A stretch of 64,000 nt of DNA from Lachnospiraceae bacterium (GTDB lineage: Bacteria > Bacillota > Clostridia > Lachnospirales > Lachnospiraceae). Under the pieces are notes generated by a model. It was not told the DNA's origin. It saw nothing but the letters and a program-made list of their open reading frames with translations, and made no database searches. The position numbers and the translations under genes are program-made. The DNA lies in contig CAJTCV010000010.1 of the NCBI GenBank assembly GCA_910574805.1, positions 124,001 to 188,000 on the forward strand. Reading direction: 5' to 3'. Numbering within the stretch: position 1 is the first letter of the stretch; each line of letters starts with the position of its first letter. Shown piece after piece: positions 1-9,100 of this stretch.

Positions 1-836
1 TAGAGGTACAGAAGCCAGATAAACATCCCCGTAACTCCCAGGCCGATGAGCACCCAGAGAAAATAGCTGGTGTGCAGGCTGGCGCCCACGATGCCGGCCG
101 CGGCCGGAAGAACGTCGTCCTGTACATCTTCATAAGGCACCCGGTGTCCCCGGACGAGAAGCCGGTGACTGTTGACACCGTAGGGGGTACAGGTCAGGAG
201 CGTCACCAGGTCCTGACCGTCCTCCGCGGCCAGCGTGCCGGTATCGGTAGGATCCACCACTGTGATCTGGTCCACCTGATAGCACAGTGTGTCATCAAGA
301 ACGGACAGCAGAAAATGATCCCCTTCTTTTAATTTATCCAGATCGGTAAAGAGCGCCGCGCTTGGCAGCCCTCTGTGAGCCGAGATCACGGCATGGGTCC
401 CTTCGCCGCCCACGGGGAGAGAGCTGCCGGGAAGATGGCCCGCTGCTTTTTCCAGGACTTCTTCGCTGGTGGTATGATAGATGGGAATCTTCACGCTGAT
501 CTTCGGAATCTGCACGTAGCCCATCATCCCGTCTCCGGTCAGATTGAGACAGGAGAGATAGGCTTCGCTCCCCTCTTCCGGGATCTGAGCGGTGGAAAAG
601 GAATCGGGTAAAATATAGGGAAGGAGGGCCTCATTATAGGAAAGGGCGCGCTCCCATTCGTCGTCATAGCTGAAGACGCCGGCTTCGGAAAGCTGGGTGA
701 CAGTCTCGTCATAGGTCGTCAGAAGCCGGGCCTGTCGGTAAGTGTTCCACTGGTTTGCCACGAAGGGATACAGCAGCAGGGACAGGCCGGTGAGAAATAT
801 GAAGCTGAAAATAATGGTTGTAAGATGTTTCTTCAT
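1..836 (-). CDS. class C pilus sortase (3' end beyond window)
   Basis: Membrane transpeptidase that links pilin subunits through their LPxTG-like signals and lysines to build the pilus. I translated this frame directly from the minus strand; 278 codons are visible and the frame runs off the window edge. It has an N-terminal membrane anchor (starts MKKHLTTIIFSFIFLTGL), the conserved stretch GYVQIPKISVKIPIYH, the catalytic His in ISAHRGLPSA, and the TLxTC active-site box TLLTCTPYG followed by the catalytic Arg in HRLLVRGHR. A second hydrophobic segment (about residues 260-278) is typical of class C enzymes. The start ATG (834-836) is preceded by AAGGAGAG. It is the last visible gene of the pilus operon, 191 bp after the backbone pilin. 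Seen: motifs; known: class C sortases sit in pilin operons. Confidence 0.93.
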   Translation of the reverse strand, partial: MKKHLTTIIFSFIFLTGLSLLLYPFVANQWNTYRQARLLTTYDETVTQLSEAGVFSYDDEWERALSYNEALLPYILPDSFSTAQIPEEGSEAYLSCLNLTGDGMMGYVQIPKISVKIPIYHTTSEEVLEKAAGHLPGSSLPVGGEGTHAVISAHRGLPSAALFTDLDKLKEGDHFLLSVLDDTLCYQVDQITVVDPTDTGTLAAEDGQDLVTLLTCTPYGVNSHRLLVRGHRVPYEDVQDDVLPAAAGIVGASLHTSYFLWVLIGLGVTGMFIWLLYL

Positions 837-888
837 CTGGACTCTCCTTGTGGCTGTATGAAAAAATGCTGATATGCACACTGCTGTA

Positions 889-961
889 AAGCGGGCCGCT
901 GGACAGGGGGCACCCCCTGTCCGACGGCTGGATTTCAACAGAATGTTACAATCGCCCGCTT
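889..961 (-). other. intergenic RNA hairpins, backbone pilin to sortase gap
   Basis: Inside the 191-bp gap between backbone pilin and sortase is a 9-bp GC-rich stem with a GCAC loop (901-922, GGACAGGGG paired with CCCCTGTCC). It is enclosed by an 8-bp stem AAGCGGGC (889-896) with GCCCGCTT (954-961). There is no U-run, so this looks like an RNA-stability or processing element rather than an intrinsic terminator. Confidence 0.55.
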
Positions 962-1027
962 GGTTGTCACGTTTTTGTCAAACTGACATTTTCTTATGTA
1001 ACGGTTGGCCGGAACGAGAGTTCCTGT

Positions 1028-2797
1028 TTATTTTGCAGTTTTTCTGCGGCTTGCAAAGTACAGAGCTGCTGCAAGAATCATGATGGCACATCCGCCGATG
1101 GTGAAGATCGTCGTACCGATACCGCCGGTGGAGGGCAGGGAGGAGAGCTTGGTGTTCGTAATGTTTGTATTCAAAAGCGCTGTACCTGCTCCGGCATTTG
1201 ATGTTGTAACTGTATCAATCTGTACACTGGATTTCACAAGGTATGCAGCTTCTGCACCTGTCGTCGGAATGTCTACAGCATCCAGAGCGTAAAATCTATC
1301 ATTAGCTAACCATCCTACCTGCGGTCCATTTCCCTCCGGATCCGTTGTATAAGATTCCTGCTTCATCGTAGCGGTCGTAGTCGCTGTTGCCCAGCTTGCC
1401 TCGATCTCATACACGTTTTGATTCAGAGAATATCCTGCAGGAGCTGTTTTCTCTTTGATATAATATTTGCCTGCCTCAACCTTGGTAGATACTGCATATC
1501 CATTCGCATCCGTCGTCACGGTATCGATAGGAGTACCTTCTACAGAACCCGGATCCGTATCTGTATGTGCCGTACCTTTTGCATAAATCTCGAAGACAGC
1601 ACCCGGAAGTGCGTTGTTCGTTGTGGCATCTACCTTTTTGAATGCCAGCTGATACGTATAAACCGTATTCTTCTCGCTCTTCTCAACATCTTTATCCTTG
1701 TATTCCGGATCTGTAGGCGGAGGAGTCGTCGGATCTTCATAGGAACTTCCCTTGTTAGGATTCGTCGTATACACTAATTTCGCATCGTTCGTGTTTCCTT
1801 CTCCACCAACTACTGCCTTACCATTCAGAGTTGCTGTATATTCTACAGTCATATCCGGAACCAAACCGGTCGTTTCATCTGCCAGTACCTCATAGAGGAA
1901 TACCAGTCTGAAGCCATTACCTACTTTTGCTGCATTCGCAATTACTTCACCGTTATAAACAAATGTATCTGGTTTACCAGCAACTGTTGCTTTGGTCATC
2001 GGCACTTCTGCCGTTCCAATCTTAATTTTTAAAGATTCATAATTGAACGTCAGACCCTCGGACATATTATCCTCGATGAATGCGGTCCTGTTCGCAGCTC
2101 CGGTCGGATAGCTGGGCATCGTCGGCGTGATCCTATAAGTAATCGTGTCGCCTACGGTTGCTGTTTTCTTTCCGTCATCGTCCTTCGTGTTGCTTGTTAT
2201 CTCTTTGTCAATATTGGGTTTTGAGATCTTGGTTACCGCAGTAGAACCAAAGAGAGAAGCATATGTGTCCCCTGTATCCACTTCACCGCCATCCAGATCA
2301 TTGTCAGTTGCACCATAAGTTGCAGTCAAAAGGACCGGATTGTAGATCGCTTCTCCGCCTCCGGTAATGACTGCGATATAAGCGCCAGCATTTACAGTAG
2401 CTGTAAACGTTCCATTAACAACAGCACCTGCAGTCACAATTCCGCTTTCAGCACCTGTAAAAGGAGTAATTCCCGCAGGATTTGCCACAAGCTTTTTCGC
2501 AACATCTGCAATATCAATAACGGTCGTTCCTTCATTTACTTTAGGATTCACACCCGTCGCCCAGATAAAGCCTTTGAAGTCATTTGCATCATAATCGCCT
2601 TTTGCGATCCGATACAGAGTTACTGTCGGATATACCGTATTACCCTCAGCGTTTGTAAATGATTCAATACCTGTAATTTTGACCTCTGCCTTATCGTCCG
2701 GTTCACGTTTTCCGTTTTCCGCAAACGTCGTCACGCTCATCCCCAGCATCATTGCCAATGATAACGCAAGGGCCAGAATTTTCTTGAACTTTTTCAT
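1028..2797 (-). CDS. major (backbone) pilin, SpaA-type isopeptide-forming, LPSTGG-anchored
   Basis: Secreted pilus shaft subunit of 589 residues. Order of parts: signal peptide (1-26, cleaved near TTFAEN), an N-terminal domain with the segment TVYPTVTLYRI, a central Ig-like domain, then a CnaB/SpaA domain with the E-box-like KEKTAPAGY (about residue 450) whose Glu normally catalyses an intramolecular Lys-Asn isopeptide bond. The end carries a full sorting signal: LPSTGG at about residue 554, a hydrophobic span and a basic RRKTAK tail. Size and layout match the backbone pilin of Gram-positive sortase pili. It follows the minor pilin after a 128-bp gap with hairpins and precedes the class C sortase. 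The start ATG has AAAGGAAA upstream. Assignment as backbone rather than minor subunit rests on size, position and simple architecture. Confidence 0.9.
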   Translation of the reverse strand: MKKFKKILALALSLAMMLGMSVTTFAENGKREPDDKAEVKITGIESFTNAEGNTVYPTVTLYRIAKGDYDANDFKGFIWATGVNPKVNEGTTVIDIADVAKKLVANPAGITPFTGAESGIVTAGAVVNGTFTATVNAGAYIAVITGGGEAIYNPVLLTATYGATDNDLDGGEVDTGDTYASLFGSTAVTKISKPNIDKEITSNTKDDDGKKTATVGDTITYRITPTMPSYPTGAANRTAFIEDNMSEGLTFNYESLKIKIGTAEVPMTKATVAGKPDTFVYNGEVIANAAKVGNGFRLVFLYEVLADETTGLVPDMTVEYTATLNGKAVVGGEGNTNDAKLVYTTNPNKGSSYEDPTTPPPTDPEYKDKDVEKSEKNTVYTYQLAFKKVDATTNNALPGAVFEIYAKGTAHTDTDPGSVEGTPIDTVTTDANGYAVSTKVEAGKYYIKEKTAPAGYSLNQNVYEIEASWATATTTATMKQESYTTDPEGNGPQVGWLANDRFYALDAVDIPTTGAEAAYLVKSSVQIDTVTTSNAGAGTALLNTNITNTKLSSLPSTGGIGTTIFTIGGCAIMILAAALYFASRRKTAK

Positions 2798-2854
2798 TTC
2801 TTTTTCCTTTCTTTTTTGAAATAGGTTCGATTAACTGGTTACTGTTGGTTTCTG

Positions 2855-2904
2855 CCGCCGCGCATGCGGCGGGGTCTCCCCCGGCAGGAGTTGATGCCGG
2901 AGGG
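2855..2904 (-). other. two GC-rich hairpins between minor pilin and backbone pilin
   Basis: The 128-bp gap carries two adjacent inverted repeats: CCGCCGC/GCGGCGG with a GCAT loop (2855-2872) and CCGGCA/TGCCGG with an 8-base loop (2881-2900), extendable with a bulged A to 2878-2904. Neither has a U-tail on the operon strand. They may protect the 5' end of the backbone mRNA after cleavage, giving more shaft than minor subunit; that role is inference. Confidence 0.55.
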
Positions 2905-2925
2905 GATCATGGTTCTCTTGATCGC

Positions 2926-5900
2926 TCAGCACCTCCCCTGCCGTTTATTTCTATATAAGATCAGGGCTGCTGCCAGCATGAGCAGGGTGCCTCCGATCGA
3001 ATACCAGTAGATTCCCATGCCGCCCGAGTTGGGGAGCTCGTAAAGCTGGGTGTTGCGGATACTCAGGCTCACCTCGGTGTTGGTCAGAAGCGGTCTCAAA
3101 GGCAGGTCGCCGATGCTCACCCCTCTGCTTTCTGCATCCTCAGGCAGATCCAGTTCACCGCCGGGTATCTCTATCTCTCTGGGCGGTGTGATCGCCACAG
3201 CTCCCAGGACGTCGCTCGTCACGGTGCCCGCATCCGCCGGTCCCCTGTAAGGTTTACCGTCTATAGTAACGGTCAGCCCGTCGGCGGTCCAGGTCAGATC
3301 GATCTGGACAGGCTTCGGAAGAAGCGTGTAGCCGCTGGGCGCCTTGACCTCATACAGCCAGTAGGTACCCGCCTTCAGATTCGGAATCCTGAGCACGCCA
3401 TTCTCGGTTCTGTAGACAAACGTATCCGCATCTGTTCCGTCCGGAAGAGGATCCGGAAGGACGGGGCTGTCTTTGCCCTGCGTCCGGTAAAGCATGAAAT
3501 GCGCTTCGCGGTCTGCAATCGTCTGATCTTTGCCGTCGGTCTTGGTCAGGACCAGGTCAATCTTCTTTGGTACATAGGTATTCTGGAATGCCAGAGACAG
3601 GCTGCTCCCGGCCGTGCTCTTCGTCACAAGTCCTGCCAGAGCGACTCCGGTCTGAGTAATGGTCTCTTTATCCGGCATACCGTACACCACCCGGTGGCCT
3701 TCCCGCAGGTGGCCCCGGAAGCCGTAGAGAGATTCCTCATACTCTTCCGACAGGTCCACCTCCATGACCAGATATCCGTCGCCGGCAGAGACCTTTTCCT
3801 CAAATCTCGCCGTCTGTCCGGCTTTCAGGGCAAATTCTCCCGGCCACTTCCAGTCTTTGTAAGGACCGGTCTTATAACTGGGCGTCTCCAGTCCTTCCGG
3901 TATGCTAAAAAGCATCTCTTCCGCAGGTGCATAGACCTCATAGAATTTCCCGTCGATCCGAGCAAACCAGACATTCACAAGAGGCCTGTTGATGCTGGTG
4001 CCGCCTCCCAGCGCACGCCCCCCGGCTTTCAGCAATGGAGAACTGACGTTCTGATCTTCCTCCGGCGCATCAGCGGATATCGGCGAAAGACCCGGGCGCA
4101 CTGCCGACTCCTCCGAATCCGGCGCTGCCAGAATAATCTTTCCATCCTTCAGGCCCTGCAGAACATCCTTCTCTTCGGTCCCGCCAAGCAGCTCTTTCGC
4201 CGCTTCCTCCGTCAGCTGCTTATACAGGATAAAGTGAAATTCATCCGCGCTCAGTTCGCCTTCGCCGCTTCCGTAAGTCACGGTCTTCGTAACAGTCAGC
4301 ACGCCGTCCATGCTTTCCGGCCGGTTGACGAAATCAATCGTAGAGATCTGACCGTCCGCTGCCACCGTATAAAGGTTATCCGCCGACGGATCGGGCATGA
4401 TCTGCGTGTATTCCGGATTCTTGATCTCGGACACCCGATAAGAGGTTCCGGGTTCCAGACCGATGAATACCGCCGCCTCACCGGGCGCAAGATAAAATCC
4501 GCCCTCCATGTCGGTCATGCCGGTCTGGATCTGCTTCCCGTCCACCTCGACAACCGGATTCCGATTCGCAGCAAGAATATTTTGCTGCGGATACACCGGC
4601 TCGCCGTTCGTATTATATACGTAGTATATTACTCCGCCAAGAGCATCATTATTTTCATCCGCCAGCCGGAACTCAAACCAGATATCTTCCGGCGTACTGT
4701 AATCCTCCAGCCGCTTTGTCACCACAAAGGAGACATTGGAGTTGTGGAAATTCAGCGCGGTCAGCGGCGACTGAGTCGCTCCGGTCCGGACAGTATCCTG
4801 AACAGGCCACCAGCCCTCGGGCCACACGAAAGGACCGCTGCCTGTATCAGATACGCCGCCTGTCTGCCGGCCCCGCCGCGCTGAACCGGCCGATCCTGCC
4901 CGGGACTGAAGGTCCCCCGTACTCTGACCTGCCTGAGGCAGAAGACTCCTTGTACTCACTCCCGTCTCCTCCTGCGGCATATCTGCGGAAGCCGGGTCCG
5001 CAAAAGACGTTTCACCATCCGTACCGGCTCCGCTTTCCTCAGACACGTCGACGTTCTCCGCACGCTCAAGACTCAGCAGGCCCATCTCCGTATCGCGGAT
5101 AGGCGGCTCCTCCGGCAGCTCTTCCGCGCCCTCATCGGCCGCTTCCGTATCCTCGTAGACTCTGTAATCCACATCCACCGGAACCTCTTCAAATCTGGCC
5201 GTCCAGCCGCCCGGAAGAGTAAATCTGCCTTCGCCGTCCGTGACCAGCGACCGGGTCTCCCCGGTCTTCTCATTGACCGCGGTAAAAGGCTCGTTGGCAT
5301 AAGGCGCGCCGTCCAGCTCGATAACGAACGGGAAAGCCGGCGTCGTATCCGGAGCCTGATAACCATTCGGGAAAGAAGTGCTCTTGGTAACCTCCAGCAC
5401 CGTCGTATCTCCGGTTCCCTTCCCGATATAACGGTTGGTAAAAGTCTCATAGCTTCCGTTGGGAAGTACGCCGTGCTCCCCGCTGGACCCGCCGGAAGGA
5501 CTCTTCTTCTGCCAGCCGTCCTCAGAGAGACTCCTCGTCTCGTACCGGAACTCCGCATGAAGAAGCTGTTCCGGATCTCCGTAATACAGCTTATAACCGT
5601 TCTCAACCGTCTCTTCCGCTCCCTGATCATCCGTCACCGGACGCAGATACGTATCCTGCTCGATGACCTCGTACCGGGAACCGGTGCCCAGCCCTTCGAA
5701 CCATGCCTGCTGTCCCGCTTCCAGCGTAAAGACACCGGTCTGATCCGTCTGGAAAGGATAGCTCATGCCGAGAGAAGTCCTGCGGACGATCTCTCCATGG
5801 TCCGGGTCCAGCACCCGATAAGTCACGTTCTTCGCGATCTGACCGTTCTGCTTCAGGACGAAGCGGAAGACCGCATGAGCAGGCGCTTCATACTCTGCGC

Positions 5901-6093
5901 CTTCCAGAGCGTTCTCCACGGTCTTGGTGACGTAGAGATCCGGAGAATTGACCGGTTCGTTGGTAAAGGTCACCCGGGGGACAGACGAGCCGCTCCCCGT
6001 GCCCGATGCATGGACCGGTGTGATGCTTCCTGCCAGACAACAGAGAATGGTCAGGAAGGATAACAGTTTTCTTATGCACTTTTTATGTTTCAT
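2926..6093 (-). CDS. minor pilin with repeated SpaA/CnaB-like modules, LPNSGG-anchored
   Basis: Secreted, wall- or pilus-anchored protein of 1,055 residues. It has a signal peptide (about 1-29, cut near PVHA), then several repeated beta-sandwich modules of 100-200 residues of the kind found in Firmicute pilins (recurrent 'VTKTV', 'FHFILYKQ' and 'tFxL..Gqta.Fe' patterns), an acidic, Ser/Gly-rich spacer around residues 330-430, and a final CnaB-type module with YEVKAPSGY near residue 914. The C-terminus is a sorting signal: LPNSGG at about residue 1020, hydrophobic span, and tail RNKRQGRC. LPNSGG differs from canonical LPxTG at position 4 but the bracketed architecture is standard for pilin sortases. 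It lies between the giant adhesin and the backbone pilin, so it is most likely a basal or ancillary pilin. Confidence 0.87.
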   Translation of the reverse strand: MKHKKCIRKLLSFLTILCCLAGSITPVHASGTGSGSSVPRVTFTNEPVNSPDLYVTKTVENALEGAEYEAPAHAVFRFVLKQNGQIAKNVTYRVLDPDHGEIVRRTSLGMSYPFQTDQTGVFTLEAGQQAWFEGLGTGSRYEVIEQDTYLRPVTDDQGAEETVENGYKLYYGDPEQLLHAEFRYETRSLSEDGWQKKSPSGGSSGEHGVLPNGSYETFTNRYIGKGTGDTTVLEVTKSTSFPNGYQAPDTTPAFPFVIELDGAPYANEPFTAVNEKTGETRSLVTDGEGRFTLPGGWTARFEEVPVDVDYRVYEDTEAADEGAEELPEEPPIRDTEMGLLSLERAENVDVSEESGAGTDGETSFADPASADMPQEETGVSTRSLLPQAGQSTGDLQSRAGSAGSARRGRQTGGVSDTGSGPFVWPEGWWPVQDTVRTGATQSPLTALNFHNSNVSFVVTKRLEDYSTPEDIWFEFRLADENNDALGGVIYYVYNTNGEPVYPQQNILAANRNPVVEVDGKQIQTGMTDMEGGFYLAPGEAAVFIGLEPGTSYRVSEIKNPEYTQIMPDPSADNLYTVAADGQISTIDFVNRPESMDGVLTVTKTVTYGSGEGELSADEFHFILYKQLTEEAAKELLGGTEEKDVLQGLKDGKIILAAPDSEESAVRPGLSPISADAPEEDQNVSSPLLKAGGRALGGGTSINRPLVNVWFARIDGKFYEVYAPAEEMLFSIPEGLETPSYKTGPYKDWKWPGEFALKAGQTARFEEKVSAGDGYLVMEVDLSEEYEESLYGFRGHLREGHRVVYGMPDKETITQTGVALAGLVTKSTAGSSLSLAFQNTYVPKKIDLVLTKTDGKDQTIADREAHFMLYRTQGKDSPVLPDPLPDGTDADTFVYRTENGVLRIPNLKAGTYWLYEVKAPSGYTLLPKPVQIDLTWTADGLTVTIDGKPYRGPADAGTVTSDVLGAVAITPPREIEIPGGELDLPEDAESRGVSIGDLPLRPLLTNTEVSLSIRNTQLYELPNSGGMGIYWYSIGGTLLMLAAALILYRNKRQGRC

Positions 6094-6109
6094 AATCTCT
6101 TATTACCGT

Positions 6110-6131
6110 CCTCCGCCCGTAAAGGCGGAGG
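6110..6131 (-). other. hairpin overlapping the likely minor-pilin ribosome binding site
   Basis: An 8-bp perfect stem (CCTCCGCC/GGCGGAGG, 6-base loop) lies in the 53-bp gap between adhesin stop and minor-pilin start. On the operon strand its 3' arm contains GGAGG, the best Shine-Dalgarno candidate for the minor pilin (about 16 bases from the ATG). If folded it would sequester that site, which could lower translation or make it depend on upstream ribosomes. Seen: the repeat; inferred: the control. Confidence 0.5.
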
Positions 6132-6146
6132 CGGCCCTCCTTTCCA

Positions 6147-9100
6147 TTATTGTTCTGGTGTTGAAGATGTCCCATCTTTCTTCCAGTACTGCAGTATTAC
6201 ATGGATTGTTTTATCACTACCAAGTTCTGGTAAAACAAAACTCCCGTCTGAATTTACTGATATTTCTTTTATTTCAGTTTCATCTTCATACTCACATTGT
6301 ACTGAATGAAGTTTGTAAACGCCCCAGGAAGCATTCATTGTCCCTTTGTCACTAACGGTTTCGCCCGGACTCCATATTACCTTCTCATCACTTTGAGCGC
6401 GCTCTGCCTCTCCCTCACCATCAGAATAGAACAGCTCTATCCATAGCTTATATTTTGGTGACCAGGTAGCAGTATAAGTCACGTCGCCCTTCACTGTTGC
6501 ACTGAGTGCCGGCTCCCAGCACTTGAAAATATAACCCTTGCGTTTTGGTATGACTGTACCGTCAGATAATGTCTCTGTCCTTCCGTCTTCCTCGTAAAAG
6601 TCAGGCGTCTGACTACCAAACAGACGATCTTGCGATTCCTGGTCGCTAAAAACTATTGTATTCTTTACACCATCTGTATACGTGACAGTATATTTTTCTG
6701 CAACCTGGAAAGTTACCGGTATCGCAGATTCTGCATTCCACTTTAGCGTCTGTTTGTTCCATACCAGTTTTATGGTCTTATACCGATCCTCTCCGGTTAT
6801 CAGCCAATGTTTCTCTCCGGTTCCGAAGGGCGGTTCAAAACCATAATAATTTGCATAAACTTCTCCGTCTAACTGCAAATCACAATAGTAAGAATCCCCA
6901 TCGGCATAAGGTTCCCCAACTGTTACGTCGGACTTATCGCCCATTGTAGAATAATACTTCACTTCATGATCAAATGACTGACCGACACATTGAACCTTTA
7001 CAAAGCCAGTGCCGAGGATACCAAAAAGATCCTCTCTCTTCGGAGCATCCGGAACTGCTTCTTCCCAGCGCGCAAAGAGTTCCATACTTTTCCAGCCATT
7101 TTTCAGCTCAACCTTATCTCCCGGTTTATACTGACTTTCATCTGGAATCACCAACGCCGAAGTGCTGTCCGTCCAGTACAGGAACCTGTATCCCTCCCGC
7201 GTCGGCACAATGTTCGGAATCGTGAACGTCACCGGTCCTGTCTCTCCGCTCTTCTTAAGCTGCGTCAGCACGCCCGGTCCGCCGGTTCCTCCCCTGTCGT
7301 CGAAGAACAGCGTATACTGCTCGGACACCGGAATATGAACCAGCATCAGATTGCTGTTCAGCTTCGACAGCCGGACGCCGTCTCCGGGATCCGGAGTCAA
7401 ACCGGTCAGCCTGTAGTTCGGCGCAGAGAACGTCTGTTCGTTTACGGTCCACATGGTCCCTTCCGGCACATGCAGCACTGCCCGCTCTCCGGCGTACAGC
7501 CCGATCTCGCCGTTTTCTCCCGTGACGCCGCTCACTCTGCTCCCGTCAGCCTTCAGGACGGTATAGGAGATCCCGGATGCCGGACGGTCTGCGGTAATAT
7601 CCGCCTCACTTTCGACCGGCGTCTTCGCCGTTGACAGCACCTGCTTCAGAATCATGGTGAATCTGGTATCAGACGCCTCGGACATCTGCTTCTCGATCTC
7701 CAGCGCTTCCGTCGCGTTGGAGTTCATAAAGCCGTTCGCAGCCTCCGGAGCCGTGTCCATGGAATAGGAAATCTGCATCAGATTATTCTCTGTTTGTGCT
7801 CTCGCAGCCTTCCTGCGCTCTCCCTGTCCCGGCATGTTCGGATTATAGGTGTACCCCGCCAGCAGTCCCCATTCACTGTCAGACTCTTCGGGCACTTCCA
7901 CCATACGCAGAAGCCTCTTTCCTGCCGGCACCTCTCCCTGCAGCTTTTCGATATCTTTTGCATGGTAAAGGTTCAGATATACCTGATCCTCCTGGAAATG
8001 TACGATGGGATAACCTCCGTTCGGCTTCGTCAGCAGGATCCTGCCGTCGGCTCCGGTGCTCTCCGTCTTACTGGAGACAGACTCGCCGTAATCCGTGAAC
8101 ACCACATAAGGAACCCCTTGCGCCGGCGTCCACCGGCCGCTGTCGTACTGCTCCACACGCCATACCAGCTTCGCGCCTTCCGGCACTTCTCCGGAAGCAG
8201 GCGTCATATATTTCCCGATCTCGCTTCCGGTAAAGGTCGGCAGCGTACTTATCTCATTGCAGATCACAGCCACCGGCCTCTCGGCGACGGATTTCTCCGT
8301 CTTCAGCTCTTTGGACGCCTCCGTCTGGCTGATCTGCATCCAGTGCGTTTCTTGACAGGGTCTGCCTTCAGTCCATCCATCTATTTGATATGGTTCGATC
8401 CGGTCCTCTTCCACTTCCTCCAGCGTATAGACGGCATTGGCAGGAATGCTGCCTTCTCCGTCTCCCACGGATATGGAGATTGTCATCCATGGGGGCACAA
8501 TAAGCACATCGCCGGATCTAATGAAATAACCTCCATCATCAACTTCACTGGTCAACTGGTTGATTTGCGTTATATGAATTTCCTCTTCATATTGTCTGCC
8601 GTCCACCCATACTTTCAGAACAAAGCTTACATTAGGATCCCAGTTTTGAGTCCAATTACCATTGGTACACCAGGCTCTCAAGTCCTCTTCCAGCTGCATT
8701 CCCTTCTCATCCAGCCCCACATACTCCTTGCTGATCAGCAGGCTCCCCGGAGCTCCGTTGACAAAAGACACTTCACAGCCGTCTCCGGCAAGCGTTCCGG
8801 TATGATTCGTTCCCTTCGGCGGATAGATCTGGTTTACATTGTCAGGAGCCAGTTCCTCGACCACGAACGCGTCTCCCAGCATCCCGATATCCTTAAAAGT
8901 CACGGTCTCGCCGTCGGAAAGGGAGAATTCCCCATTTTCATCAAGCGTTCCCGGTCGCGGATCCGCGCCCTGTTTCGTCACAATGTACTGGACGCCCTTC
9001 ACGGAAACCGGCTTTGGATTTCCGCCTGCCTGGGGCCCTGTAATCGTCACTTTAAAGCGATAGACCTGCGCATCCGCAGACGCGCTGTCACCGCTGCCGT

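Noticed and set aside
3499-4884. Long plus-strand frames opposite the pilin genes (also 7794-10427 and 10695-13151)
   Set aside because: Antisense shadows of GC-skewed repeat-rich coding sequence; compositions are Arg/His-rich without motifs or ribosome sites.
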